Of a DNA stretch of 64,000 nucleotides, positions 25,861 through 37,108 are shown piece after piece. The DNA comes from Pseudomonas veronii. Its GTDB lineage: Bacteria > Pseudomonadota > Gammaproteobacteria > Pseudomonadales > Pseudomonadaceae. The DNA lies in assembly GCF_001439695.1 (NCBI RefSeq), contig NZ_JYLL01000008.1, forward strand, positions 62,001 through 126,000, written 5' to 3'. Within the stretch, counting starts at the first letter, position 1; every line of letters begins with the position of its first letter. The notes under the pieces were generated by a model. It searched no databases. It was not told the origin of the DNA and was given only the letters and a program-made list of their open reading frames with translations. A program made the position numbers and the translations under genes.

Positions 25861-27201
25861 TCACCACGCCACCACCTTGCGTACCGCCAGCAAGGCCTCG
25901 CGCAGCGCCGTCATGTCCACCGAGCCCAACGCCAGGCGCAGCGCATGCGGTACATGGGCGGATACGGCAAACGGTTCGGCGGTGGACACGGCGATATTTT
26001 CGCGCTGCAAGGTCATGGCGATCTGATCGGCGCGGGCCTCTTCCGCCAGGGGCAACCAGAGAAAATACGAGGAAGGATGGCTGATGTACGTCAGCCCCTT
26101 CAGCACCTGTGCCGCCAATGCCTGGCGTGCCCGGGCATCCTGGCGTTTCTGTGCTTCCAGTTGAGCCACCGTGCCGTCGTCGAGCCAGGCCACGGCAATC
26201 GCGCTCATTACTCCCGGCACATTCCAGGTCGTGGCCATGATGCTGCGTTCCAGGGCCTTCACCCACGCCGCCGGGGCTGACACAAAGCCGACCCGCAGGC
26301 CGGTGGCGACGCTTTTCGAAAAGCCGCCGACATACACCGTGCGTTCCGGCGCGAGGGTCGCCAACGGCGGTGGCGCGTGTTCTGCCAGAAATGCGTAGGC
26401 CGCGTCCTCGATGATCATCAGGTTGTGCTGACGGGCGATGGCTACCAACTGCTCGCGCTGCTCCAGGCTCATCACCCAACCCAGCGGGTTATGCACGGTC
26501 GGCATGCTATACACCGCGCGGACCGGATGCTTGCGACACAGGCTGTGCAGATAATCGAGGTCGGGGCCGCTGGCGGTGAGCGGGATCGCCAGCATTTCCA
26601 GGTGCAGGGTCTCGGCCAGCACCTTGAAGCCTGAATAGGTCAGCGCGTCGACGGCAATCACATCCCCCGGTTTGAGCAGCGCCATCAGCGTCACGGCCAA
26701 CCCATGTTGCGCGCCGCTGACCAGCAGCACCTGGTCGGCCTCGACCGTCAGCCCTCGACTCAGCAGATGGCGCGCCACCGCCGCGCGTTCATGCTGGCGC
26801 CCGGCGTGGGGCTGGTAACGCAGTAACGCTTGCAGATCGCCGGACAGCGCCAGTTGACGCAATGCCGTGCGCAGCAGCTCGGCCTGGCCCGGCAATGACG
26901 GGTAGTTGAAATTCAGATCCAGCATGCCCGGCGCCACGCTCATCTGCCCACTGCCCTGCCCCGGCGGCAGCGAGATCTCGCGCACGAAGGTGCCGCGACC
27001 GGTTTCACCGCTGACCAGGCCCATCGCCGCCAGCTCGCTGTACACGCGGCTCGCGGTGACCAGCGCGAGGCCGTGGCGCGCGGCCAATTGCCGATGGGTG
27101 GGCAGACGCTCGCCGGGCGACAGCCTGCCGCTGCGGATGTCCTCGGCGAAGGTGTCGACCAGGTTTTTGTAACGGGCGCGGGGCATGGGCGATGTATCCA
27201 T
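25861..27201 (-). CDS. MocR-type regulator: GntR helix-turn-helix plus aminotransferase-like domain
   Basis: 446 residues. Residues 1-75 form a GntR winged helix (LSPGERLPTHRQLAARHGLA). The remainder is a fold-type I PLP domain, with the pyridoxal lysine in VYVGGFSKSVATGLRVG (about residue 290). MocR proteins use PLP as an effector-binding cofactor. It is divergent from an EamA exporter across 76 bases holding an inverted repeat, so it probably controls that exporter. The start codon abuts the repeat and has no Shine-Dalgarno, hinting at a leaderless or weakly translated mRNA. Confidence 0.9.
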   Translation of the reverse strand: MDTSPMPRARYKNLVDTFAEDIRSGRLSPGERLPTHRQLAARHGLALVTASRVYSELAAMGLVSGETGRGTFVREISLPPGQGSGQMSVAPGMLDLNFNYPSLPGQAELLRTALRQLALSGDLQALLRYQPHAGRQHERAAVARHLLSRGLTVEADQVLLVSGAQHGLAVTLMALLKPGDVIAVDALTYSGFKVLAETLHLEMLAIPLTASGPDLDYLHSLCRKHPVRAVYSMPTVHNPLGWVMSLEQREQLVAIARQHNLMIIEDAAYAFLAEHAPPPLATLAPERTVYVGGFSKSVATGLRVGFVSAPAAWVKALERSIMATTWNVPGVMSAIAVAWLDDGTVAQLEAQKRQDARARQALAAQVLKGLTYISHPSSYFLWLPLAEEARADQIAMTLQRENIAVSTAEPFAVSAHVPHALRLALGSVDMTALREALLAVRKVVAW

Positions 27202-27219
27202 GACAATTTTTTGATTGTC
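27202..27219. promoter_or_regulatory. Inverted repeat between mocR and the EamA exporter gene
   Basis: GACAAT (27202-27207) and ATTGTC (27214-27219) around TTTTTG. It overlaps the -35 box of the candidate exporter promoter and touches the mocR start codon. Confidence 0.5.
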
Positions 27220-27239
27220 TTAATCTTCCTGCCTAGCAT
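27211..27239 (+). promoter_or_regulatory. Candidate promoter of the EamA exporter gene
   Basis: TTGATT (27211-27216) and TAGCAT (27234-27239), 17 bases apart. Confidence 0.45.
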
Positions 27240-27277
27240 GGCCCGCACGCAACCTCTCCTTTTTTCGGGCCCCCTTC

Positions 27278-28168
27278 ATGGAACAGACCTCACCGCTCAA
27301 TCCCCTGGCCAACAGCACCCAGGGTTGGATCAATGGCTTTATCGGCGTGGTGATTTTCAGCGGTTCGTTGCCGGCGACGCGCCTGGCGGTGATGGAATTC
27401 GAACCGGTGTTCCTCACCCTGCTGCGCGCCACCCTGGCCGGCGTGTTGGCGTTGTGCCTGTTGGTTTTTTTCAAGGAAAAACGCCCAACACGCGCGCAAT
27501 GGCTGCCCCTGGTCATCGTCGCCCTCGGCGTGGTCATCGGCTTCCCCTTGCTGACGGCGCTGGCCCTGCAATACGTGACGTCCGCGCACTCCATCGTGTT
27601 TATCGGCCTGTTGCCGCTGGCCACGGCGCTCTTTGGCGTACTGCGCGGCGGTGAGCGGCCACGCCCGGTGTTCTGGTTGTTTTCGATCCTGGGCAGCGCG
27701 CTGGTGATGGGGTATGCCGCCGCCCAGGGCCTGAGCGCCGCCCCGGCCGGTGACCTGCTGATGCTGTTGGCGGTGCTGGTGTGCGGCCTGGGTTACGCCG
27801 AGGGCGCCAAGCTGTCGCGCAGCCTGGGCGGCTGGCAAGTGATCTGTTGGGCGCTGGTGGTGTCGTTGCCGGTGGCGCTGCCATTGAGCCTGATGCTCGC
27901 GCCGCCGACCTTCACTGGCATCAGCCTGCCGGCGTGGCTGAGCCTGGGCTATGTGGCGCTGTTCAGCATGTTGATCGGGTTTGTGTTCTGGTACCGCGGG
28001 CTGGCCCAAGGCGGCATCGCCGCGGTCGGCCAGTTGCAGTTGCTGCAACCGTTCTTCGGCCTGGCGCTGGCGGCGGGCCTGCTGCATGAGCAGGTCAGCC
28101 TGGGCATGGTGCTGGTGACAGTCGCAGTGATCGGCTGTGTGGCCGGAGCCAAGCGGTTTGCGCGCTAG
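27278..28168 (+). CDS. EamA/DMT-family exporter
   Basis: 296 residues with ten hydrophobic segments in two similar halves. Conserved pieces include LRATLAGVLALCLL in the first half and AVGQLQLLQPFFGLALAAGLL in the second, as in drug/metabolite transporters such as RhtA and YdcZ-like proteins. Such carriers often export amino acids, which would fit a PLP-dependent MocR sensor next door. The substrate is not established. Confidence 0.88.
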   Translation: MEQTSPLNPLANSTQGWINGFIGVVIFSGSLPATRLAVMEFEPVFLTLLRATLAGVLALCLLVFFKEKRPTRAQWLPLVIVALGVVIGFPLLTALALQYVTSAHSIVFIGLLPLATALFGVLRGGERPRPVFWLFSILGSALVMGYAAAQGLSAAPAGDLLMLLAVLVCGLGYAEGAKLSRSLGGWQVICWALVVSLPVALPLSLMLAPPTFTGISLPAWLSLGYVALFSMLIGFVFWYRGLAQGGIAAVGQLQLLQPFFGLALAAGLLHEQVSLGMVLVTVAVIGCVAGAKRFAR

Positions 28169-28204
28169 CGTCTGCGGCGATGGCATTATTCCCATCCGGC
28201 GCGC

Positions 28205-28221
28205 GTCCTGTTAAACAGGAC
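28205..28221. promoter_or_regulatory. 17-base palindrome upstream of the thioesterase gene
   Basis: GTCCTGTT-A-AACAGGAC, perfect arms, ending 30 bases before the start codon. No T run follows, so an operator is likelier than a terminator. The regulator is unidentified. Confidence 0.5.
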
Positions 28222-28234
28222 AGTCCCCTCCCAG

Positions 28235-28242
28235 AACAATAA
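28235..28242 (+). promoter_or_regulatory. Possible Hfq/Crc CA-motif next to the thioesterase ribosome site
   Basis: AACAATAA fits AANAANAA and runs directly into AAGGA, 9 bases before ATG 28252. Confidence 0.35.
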
Positions 28243-28251
28243 GGACTTGGC

Positions 28252-28746
28252 ATGCACACCCCGTCACTGCAAGACACCACCGCCCCCGAAGGCATCTGCT
28301 ACGGCTGCGGCGGCAACAACCCCCATGGCCTGCATATCAAGAGCCGCTGGGATGCCGACGGCATTCACGTGGTCGCCGAGCACCAACCGGAAGCGAAATA
28401 CAGCGGCTGGCCGGATCTGGTCTACGGCGGCCTGATCGCCATGCTGGTGGACTGCCACTCGAACTGGACCGCCATGGCCTACCACTACCGCGCCGAACAA
28501 CGCGAACCCGGCAGCCTGCCGCGTATCGACTGCGTGACCGGGCATCTCGGGATCAAATTCATCAAGCCCACGCCCCTGGGTGTCACGCTGACCTTGCGTG
28601 CCCGGGTCGAGGGCGATGTGGGGCGTAAAAGCCGCGTGGTCTGCGAGGTATACGCCGGCGATGTGCTCACGGCGATCGGCGATTCGGTGTTCGTGCGCGT
28701 CGATACCGGGCAACTGGCCGCCGCCGCCCACGCTCGCAACGCGTGA
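28252..28746 (+). CDS. PaaI-type hotdog thioesterase
   Basis: 164 residues. CYGCGGNNPHGLHIK at residues 14-28 and the catalytic-helix region LVYGGLIAMLVDCHSNW (about residue 60) are typical of PaaI-family acyl-CoA thioesterases, which release CoA from small or aromatic acyl groups. The usual Asp/Glu on the hotdog helix is likely D67. Preceded by a palindrome and AAGGA; followed 44 bases later by the hydrolase gene, so the two may be co-transcribed. Confidence 0.85.
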   Translation: MHTPSLQDTTAPEGICYGCGGNNPHGLHIKSRWDADGIHVVAEHQPEAKYSGWPDLVYGGLIAMLVDCHSNWTAMAYHYRAEQREPGSLPRIDCVTGHLGIKFIKPTPLGVTLTLRARVEGDVGRKSRVVCEVYAGDVLTAIGDSVFVRVDTGQLAAAAHARNA

Positions 28747-28790
28747 TCCTGGTCTACATTGACTGGCACCGCTAATCGAGGACTGCACCG

Positions 28791-29678
28791 ATGACTCGTC
28801 TCACCGCGAAAGACTTCGCCCCCGAACTGCTGGAGCTCTACGACGGCTACGCCCACGGCAAGATCAACCGCCGCGAGTTTCTCGACCGCGCTGCACTGTT
28901 CACCTTCGGCGGGCTCACCGCGTCGGCGCTGCTCGCCGCCCTGAGCCCCAACTATGCGCTGGCCGAGCAAGTGAAATTCACCGACCCGGACATCGTCGCG
29001 GACTACATCACCTACCCTTCGCCCAAGGGCAACGGCACGGTGCGCGGCTATCTGGTGCGCCCGGCCAAGGCCACCGGCAAAGTCCCCGCCGTGGTCGTGG
29101 TGCATGAAAACCGCGGCCTCAACCCGTATATCGAAGACGTCGCCCGCCGCCTGGCCAAGGCCGGCTTTATCGCCCTCGCGCCGGATGGCCTGACATCCGT
29201 GGGGGGCTACCCCGGCAACGATGAAAAAGGCGTAGCGCTGCAACAAAAAGTCGACCCGACCAAGCTGATGAACGACTTCTTCGCCGCCATCGAGTGGCTG
29301 ATGCACCACGACAACAGCACCGGAAAAGTCGGGATTACCGGCTTCTGCTATGGCGGCGGCGTGGTCAATGCAGCAGCCGTGGCCTACCCGGAACTGGGCG
29401 CCGCCGTGTCATTTTACGGGCGGCAGCCAGAGGCCAAGGACGTGCCGCGCATCAAGGCACCGATCATGCTGCATTACGGCGAACTGGATACGCGGATCAA
29501 CGAAGGCTGGCCGGCCTATGAAAAGGCCCTGAAGGCCGCGGGCACTACCTATGAAGCGTATATCTACAAGGGCGCCAACCACGGTTTTCACAACGACTCG
29601 ACGCCGCGTTATGACGAGGCGGCGGCGAACCTGGCGTGGCAGCGCACGCTGGGGTGGTTCAACAAATACCTGGCCTGA
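28791..29678 (+). CDS. Tat-exported dienelactone-hydrolase-family protein
   Basis: 295 residues. A twin-arginine signal lies unusually deep, at residues 25-60 ([11 protein letters not shown], then a hydrophobic stretch ending in NYALAEQ). The hydrolase triad is Cys in GFCYGGG (about residue 187), Asp in GELDTRIN and His in [11 protein letters not shown] enzymes hydrolyse lactones or esters; periplasmic forms are less well characterised. Downstream of a thioesterase; convergent with ampR. Confidence 0.88.
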   Translation: MTRLTAKDFAPELLELYDGYAHGKINRREFLDRAALFTFGGLTASALLAALSPNYALAEQVKFTDPDIVADYITYPSPKGNGTVRGYLVRPAKATGKVPAVVVVHENRGLNPYIEDVARRLAKAGFIALAPDGLTSVGGYPGNDEKGVALQQKVDPTKLMNDFFAAIEWLMHHDNSTGKVGITGFCYGGGVVNAAAVAYPELGAAVSFYGRQPEAKDVPRIKAPIMLHYGELDTRINEGWPAYEKALKAAGTTYEAYIYKGANHGFHNDSTPRYDEAAANLAWQRTLGWFNKYLA

Positions 29679-29742
29679 CCGCCTCTGAATGTGTAGAGGT
29701 TAGCCGCCGACAAATGTTTCATTTTGCTTCTTGATGAAAATC

Positions 29743-31904
<2,162 letters not shown>

Positions 31905-31909
31905 GCAAG

Positions 31910-31928
31910 GTGGGAGCCAGGCTCCCAC
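31910..31928. repeat. REP-like palindrome, GTGGGAGC type
   Basis: GTGGGAGC-CAG-GCTCCCAC in the 34-base gap between the convergent ampC and TRAP permease genes. Confidence 0.7.
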
Positions 31929-31938
31929 ATCGTGAGGT

Positions 31939-33219
31939 CTACATCCCCAGCCAGTGCGGCAGCGCCAGCGAGATGAACGGCAGGTAGGTGACCATGATCA
32001 GGAACACCAACAGGATCATCAGCCACGGCATCGCCGCACGAATGGTCTGCCCCAGCGTCAAGCCGGTCACCGCCGAGGTCACGAACAGGTTCAAGCCCAC
32101 CGGCGGGTGGACCAGGCCGATTTCCATATTCACCACCATCACGATCCCCAAGTGAATCGGATCGATGCCCAGCTTCATCGCGATCGGAAAGAAGATCGGC
32201 GCCAGGATCAACACGATCGCCGACGGTTCCATGAAACTGCCGGCGATCAGCAAGACCACGTTGACCATGATCAGGAAGCCAATCGGCGTGAGCCCTTCGG
32301 ACAGCACCCAGGCGGTGATTTCCTGGGGGATCTGTTCGGTGGTCAACACATGGGCGAAGAGCATCGCATTGGCGATGATAAACATCAGCATGATCGCCAG
32401 CCGCCCGGACTCCAGCAGCACCTTGGGACAGTCGCGCAGACTCATGTCCTTGTAGACGAACAGCGCGACAAACGCCGAGTACACCGCTGCCACCGCCGCG
32501 GCTTCGGTCGGGGTGAACATCCCGCTGTAGATGCCGCCGAGGATGATCACCAGCAGCAGCAAGCCCCAGAACGCACGGCGCGCGCAGGCCAGCCACTCGC
32601 GAAAGCTCGCCCGTGGCTGCGCCGGCAGCTTCTTGATGCGCGCCACGATATAGATCGCGACCATCAGCATCAGGCCCAGCAGCAGCCCCGGGATCACCCC
32701 GGCCATGAACAACTTGCCGACCGACGTTTCCGTGGCGGCCGAATACACCACCATCACGATCGACGGCGGAATCAGGATGCCCAGGGTGCCGGCGTTGCAG
32801 ATGATGCCCGCGCCGAACGCCTTCGGGTAACCGGAGCGCACCATCCCGGCCACCGCAATCGAACCGACGGCCGCCACGGTGGCCGGTGACGAACCGGACA
32901 ACGCGGCAAACAACATGCACGCCAACACCGCCGCAATCGCCAGGCCGCCACGGATATGTCCGACACACGCATTGGCGAAGTCGATCAGACGCTGCGCCAC
33001 GCCGCCGGTGGTCATGAACGCACCGGACAGCAGGAAGAACGGAATCGCCAGGAAGGTATAGGCATCCGAGGTTTCGAACAGCTTGATCGCCAGGGAACTC
33101 ACCGAGTCCTGGCTGAACATCAGGATCGACACCGCGCCGGACAATCCGAGGGAAATCGCGACGGGCACGCCGAGGAACATGAACACAAACAACAGCAGAA
33201 ACAGACAGAGCACGGCCAT
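31939..33219 (-). CDS. TRAP transporter large permease (DctM type), itaconate locus
   Basis: 426 residues with about 12 membrane segments. AIPFFLLSGAFMTTGGVAQR near residue 55 and GSSPATVAAVGSIAVAGM near residue 100 are DctM hallmarks. It is the ion-coupled channel subunit working with DctQ and DctP. Its ATG overlaps the DctQ stop by one base. By position it corresponds to PA0886 of the P. aeruginosa itaconate cluster, so uptake of itaconate or a close C5 acid is inferred. Confidence 0.92.
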   Translation of the reverse strand: MAVLCLFLLLFVFMFLGVPVAISLGLSGAVSILMFSQDSVSSLAIKLFETSDAYTFLAIPFFLLSGAFMTTGGVAQRLIDFANACVGHIRGGLAIAAVLACMLFAALSGSSPATVAAVGSIAVAGMVRSGYPKAFGAGIICNAGTLGILIPPSIVMVVYSAATETSVGKLFMAGVIPGLLLGLMLMVAIYIVARIKKLPAQPRASFREWLACARRAFWGLLLLVIILGGIYSGMFTPTEAAAVAAVYSAFVALFVYKDMSLRDCPKVLLESGRLAIMLMFIIANAMLFAHVLTTEQIPQEITAWVLSEGLTPIGFLIMVNVVLLIAGSFMEPSAIVLILAPIFFPIAMKLGIDPIHLGIVMVVNMEIGLVHPPVGLNLFVTSAVTGLTLGQTIRAAMPWLMILLVFLIMVTYLPFISLALPHWLGM

Positions 33220-33851
33220 CAGTGACGCTCCTCATGGCCGCCGGCCAATTTGCTCGCCTCACCGGCCTCGTCGGCCAGCCCCAACCCGACCTGGCGGTGG
33301 GTGAACAGGCGATAGAAAATTTCCAGGTAGCGGATAAACACCAGAGCAAAACCGACCGGCACGATGAGCACGATGTCGCCGACATCGATGCCGAACTGGT
33401 CGAGGTCTTCGGCGCCGATGTGTGCTGTCATCACCGCACTCACCCACCTGTAACTGGCGACCATGAACAGCCCGGCGTAGGCCAGGCAGCACAGGCAGGC
33501 AAGCATCCCAAGCAAGCGCTGCACCCGGCGTCCGGTCAGCTTGACCAGCGCATCCACCCCAAGGTGGCCGGCGGTACGCACGCCGTAGGAAATGCCGAAG
33601 AAAATCAGCCAGCCGAACATGGCCTTGGTCAGCGCCACGCTCCAGGTCATGTCCTGGGCCCAGGTCATGGTGCCGTCGCCCAGGGCGTTGAAAAAATGGC
33701 TGCTCCAGGCCCACTGGTCGGCCAGGGCAAAGAACAGCGTGTAGATGTTGTTGAGCATGACGTAGACGAATGTCACCAGGGTCATGGCGGCCAGCAGGAA
33801 GGCAATGACGCCTTCCTCCAGGTGCTCCCAGACGCGCCTGAGCGTTTGCAT
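33219..33851 (-). CDS. TRAP transporter small permease (DctQ type)
   Basis: 210 residues, four membrane segments. The segment WLIFFGISYGVRTAGHLGVD (about residue 100) is the conserved DctQ core. It is slightly long for the family because of a loop at residues 45-65. Overlaps dctM by one base (TGATG), and follows dctP by 81 bases. Confidence 0.9.
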   Translation of the reverse strand: MQTLRRVWEHLEEGVIAFLLAAMTLVTFVYVMLNNIYTLFFALADQWAWSSHFFNALGDGTMTWAQDMTWSVALTKAMFGWLIFFGISYGVRTAGHLGVDALVKLTGRRVQRLLGMLACLCCLAYAGLFMVASYRWVSAVMTAHIGAEDLDQFGIDVGDIVLIVPVGFALVFIRYLEIFYRLFTHRQVGLGLADEAGEASKLAGGHEERH

Positions 33852-33932
33852 GGCAAAACCTCGCGAAGCGGGAATAGGTTTCAGAGTGGAAACCGGATCA
33901 ACCTGTGGGAGGGATCTCGGTATGCCCCGGCA

Positions 33933-34922
<990 letters not shown>

Positions 34923-34930
34923 TCACCTTC

Positions 34931-34938
34931 TTATTGTT
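34931..34938 (-). promoter_or_regulatory. Possible Hfq/Crc CA-motif at dctP
   Basis: Minus-strand AACAATAA fits AANAANAA and lies immediately before AGAAGGTGAT, the likely ribosome site of dctP. It suggests catabolite repression of itaconate uptake. Confidence 0.45.
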
Positions 34939-34998
34939 GTGTTGTAGGGCAAGGTGCCTGATATGGCGCGTGTAGTGAATTTCGAATTTTTGATACCT

Positions 34999-35019
34999 GC
35001 GTTCGGCCTAGATGAACGC
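34999..35019 (-). promoter_or_regulatory. LysR-type operator A (transporter operon)
   Basis: GCGTTC-N9-GAACGC with a T-N11-A core. It shares both arms and flanking bases with the site at 40565-40585 and lies in the same orientation relative to its downstream gene, 83 bases from the dctP start. Confidence 0.72.
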
Positions 35020-35072
35020 CAGCCCGAACGAAAATGCAGATCATCTCTCGCCTCTGGCTTTCGCTGCGCCCG

Positions 35073-35888
35073 TCAGCGCTGGGCGGCGAGCAGCCGTTGT
35101 GCGCGCAACAGAACCGGGGCATCCACCATCTGCCCATCGATCTGATACGCGCCTGCCCCGTGGGCTCCGCCCGCCACCACGCGCTTGGCCCAGGCCAGGT
35201 CTGCGGCGCTCGGTGCCAAGGCCGCATGGATCACCGCCACCTGCCGGGGATGGATGCACAGCGCGCCGGCAAAACCCATTTCATAGGCATGCCGGATCGA
35301 GCGACGCAGGCCTTCAGGGTCGTCGATGGCCGGGTGGACGCCGTCCAGCGGGGCCACCAGGCCGGCGGCGCGGGAATGCACGATCAGCGCCAGGCGCGCC
35401 TGGTCCAGGGCAAAGTCAGCCGCTGGCGAAGGGCTGCTCAAATTCAAGTCGAGCGCCAGGTCCAGGCCGCCGAACGACAGGCGCTCCACCTGCCGCGCAT
35501 GGGCAATCGCGGCCACCGCCAGCAGGCCCTTGGCGCTTTCGATAATCGGCCAGATCCGTTTGCCGGCGGCGGCCACCACCGCGACCTGGGCGGCACTTTC
35601 GACTTTCGGCAGCAGCACGCCCGCCACGTTTGCATTGGCGTTGCAGAACGCCACATCGTCAGCGTGTTCGGCGTGCTCCGGCGCGTTGATCCGCACCCAC
35701 ACCCGGGCGTCGGGGTTGGCGCACAAAAACGCGCCAAGGTTCTCCCGCGCCTGCCGCTTGAGCGGCTCTTCTACCGCGTCTTCAAAATCCACAATCACCG
35801 CGTCGGCACCGCTGGCCAGCGCTTTGGAAAACCGCTCCGGGCGGCTGCCGGGAACGAACAGGGCTGAACGAACTACAGGCGTTGGCAT
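35073..35888 (-). CDS. CitE-like lyase, probable (S)-citramalyl-CoA lyase
   Basis: 271 residues. HpcH/HpaI-type barrel: FVPGSRPERFSKAL (CoA-binding arginines), ADAVIVDFEDAVEE (metal ligand), IWPIIESAKGLL and GFAGALCIHPRQ. In the itaconate pathway this enzyme splits citramalyl-CoA into acetyl-CoA and pyruvate. Start chosen at ATG 35888, seven bases after AAGGAG. Last gene of the enzyme operon; corresponds by position to PA0883. Confidence 0.88.
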   Translation of the reverse strand: MPTPVVRSALFVPGSRPERFSKALASGADAVIVDFEDAVEEPLKRQARENLGAFLCANPDARVWVRINAPEHAEHADDVAFCNANANVAGVLLPKVESAAQVAVVAAAGKRIWPIIESAKGLLAVAAIAHARQVERLSFGGLDLALDLNLSSPSPAADFALDQARLALIVHSRAAGLVAPLDGVHPAIDDPEGLRRSIRHAYEMGFAGALCIHPRQVAVIHAALAPSAADLAWAKRVVAGGAHGAGAYQIDGQMVDAPVLLRAQRLLAAQR

Positions 35889-35902
35889 CACCACACTCCT
35901 TG

Positions 35903-37099
35903 TCAGATAACGCCGCGCGCGCGCAGGTCGTCGATGGTTTCGCCCGAATAACCGAGCTGATCGAGAATGCCCTGGCTGTGCTCGCCTAACGCGGGCACCG
36001 CATCCATGCGTGGGCTGAATGCCGTATTGCGCGCTGGCGGCAACAGCGCTGGCAGCGGACCGGCCGGGCTCGCGACTTCGCGCCAGCTGTCACGTGCCTT
36101 GAGTTGCGGGTGGTCCCACACGCCGTGCATATCGTTGACACGGGCACTGGCGATCTGCGCATGTTCCAGGCGCTGGATGACGGCCTCGGCGTCGAGCCGG
36201 GCGAAGCTGTCGACGATGATCCGGCGCAGCGCCTCGCGGTTGGCCGAGCGCTTGAAGTTGGCGCAGAAGCGCTCGTCCGTGGCCAAGGCCGGGGTGAGCA
36301 GCACCTTGTCGCAGAACGCCGCCCATTCGCGCTCGTTCTGCAAGCCGAGCATCACCGTACCGCCGTCGCCGGTGGGAAACGGCCCGTAGGGATAAATCGT
36401 CGAATGCGCCGCTCCGGCACGCGGCGGTGGCGGTGCTCCGTCGAAGGCGTAGTACATCGGGTAGCCCATCCACTCCACCAGGCTTTCCAGCATGCTCACG
36501 TCGATACGGCTGCCCTCGCCGGTCTTGCCGCGCAACAACAGCGCCGAGAGGATGCCGCTGTAGGCGTACATGCCGGCGGCGATGTCGGCGATGGAGCAAC
36601 CGGCCTTGGCCATCTGGTCGTCAGCGGGCCCGCCGGTCACCGACAGAAAGCCGCCCTCGCTCTGGATCAACAGGTCATAAGCCTTCTTTTTCGCGTAGGG
36701 CCCGCCTTCGCCATAGCCGGAAATATCGCAGACGATCAAGCGCGGGAAGCGCGCATGCAGCGTCTCGAACGACAGGCCCATGCGCGCCGCCGCACCGGGT
36801 GCGAGGTTCTGCACCAGTACATCGGCGTCGGCGAGCAAGCTGTCGAGAATGGCGCCCGCCGCGTCTTGCTTGAGGTCCAGGGTCAGGCTTTCCTTGGAGC
36901 GGTTGGTCCACACGAAATGCGACGCCAGGCCGCGCACGCGTTCGTCATAGCCACGGGCGAAGTCACCGCTACCGGGGCGTTCGATCTTGATCACACGCGC
37001 GCCGAGATCGGCCAATTGGCGTGTGCAAAAGGGTGCGGCAATCGCATGTTCCAGGCTGACAACGGTGATACCGTCCAGCGGTCGTTGATTAGCAGTCAT
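35903..37099 (-). CDS. Family III CoA-transferase, probable itaconate CoA-transferase
   Basis: 398 residues, normal for CaiB/BaiF. The N-terminal signature LDGITVVSLEHAIAAPFCTR and the catalytic Asp in KKKAYDLLIQSEGG (about residue 148) are present. It would activate itaconate using succinyl-CoA. Two genes downstream of the acyl-CoA dehydrogenase in one operon; position equals PA0882 (Ict). Confidence 0.9.
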   Translation of the reverse strand: MTANQRPLDGITVVSLEHAIAAPFCTRQLADLGARVIKIERPGSGDFARGYDERVRGLASHFVWTNRSKESLTLDLKQDAAGAILDSLLADADVLVQNLAPGAAARMGLSFETLHARFPRLIVCDISGYGEGGPYAKKKAYDLLIQSEGGFLSVTGGPADDQMAKAGCSIADIAAGMYAYSGILSALLLRGKTGEGSRIDVSMLESLVEWMGYPMYYAFDGAPPPPRAGAAHSTIYPYGPFPTGDGGTVMLGLQNEREWAAFCDKVLLTPALATDERFCANFKRSANREALRRIIVDSFARLDAEAVIQRLEHAQIASARVNDMHGVWDHPQLKARDSWREVASPAGPLPALLPPARNTAFSPRMDAVPALGEHSQGILDQLGYSGETIDDLRARGVI

Positions 37100-37108
37100 G
37101 ACGATTCC

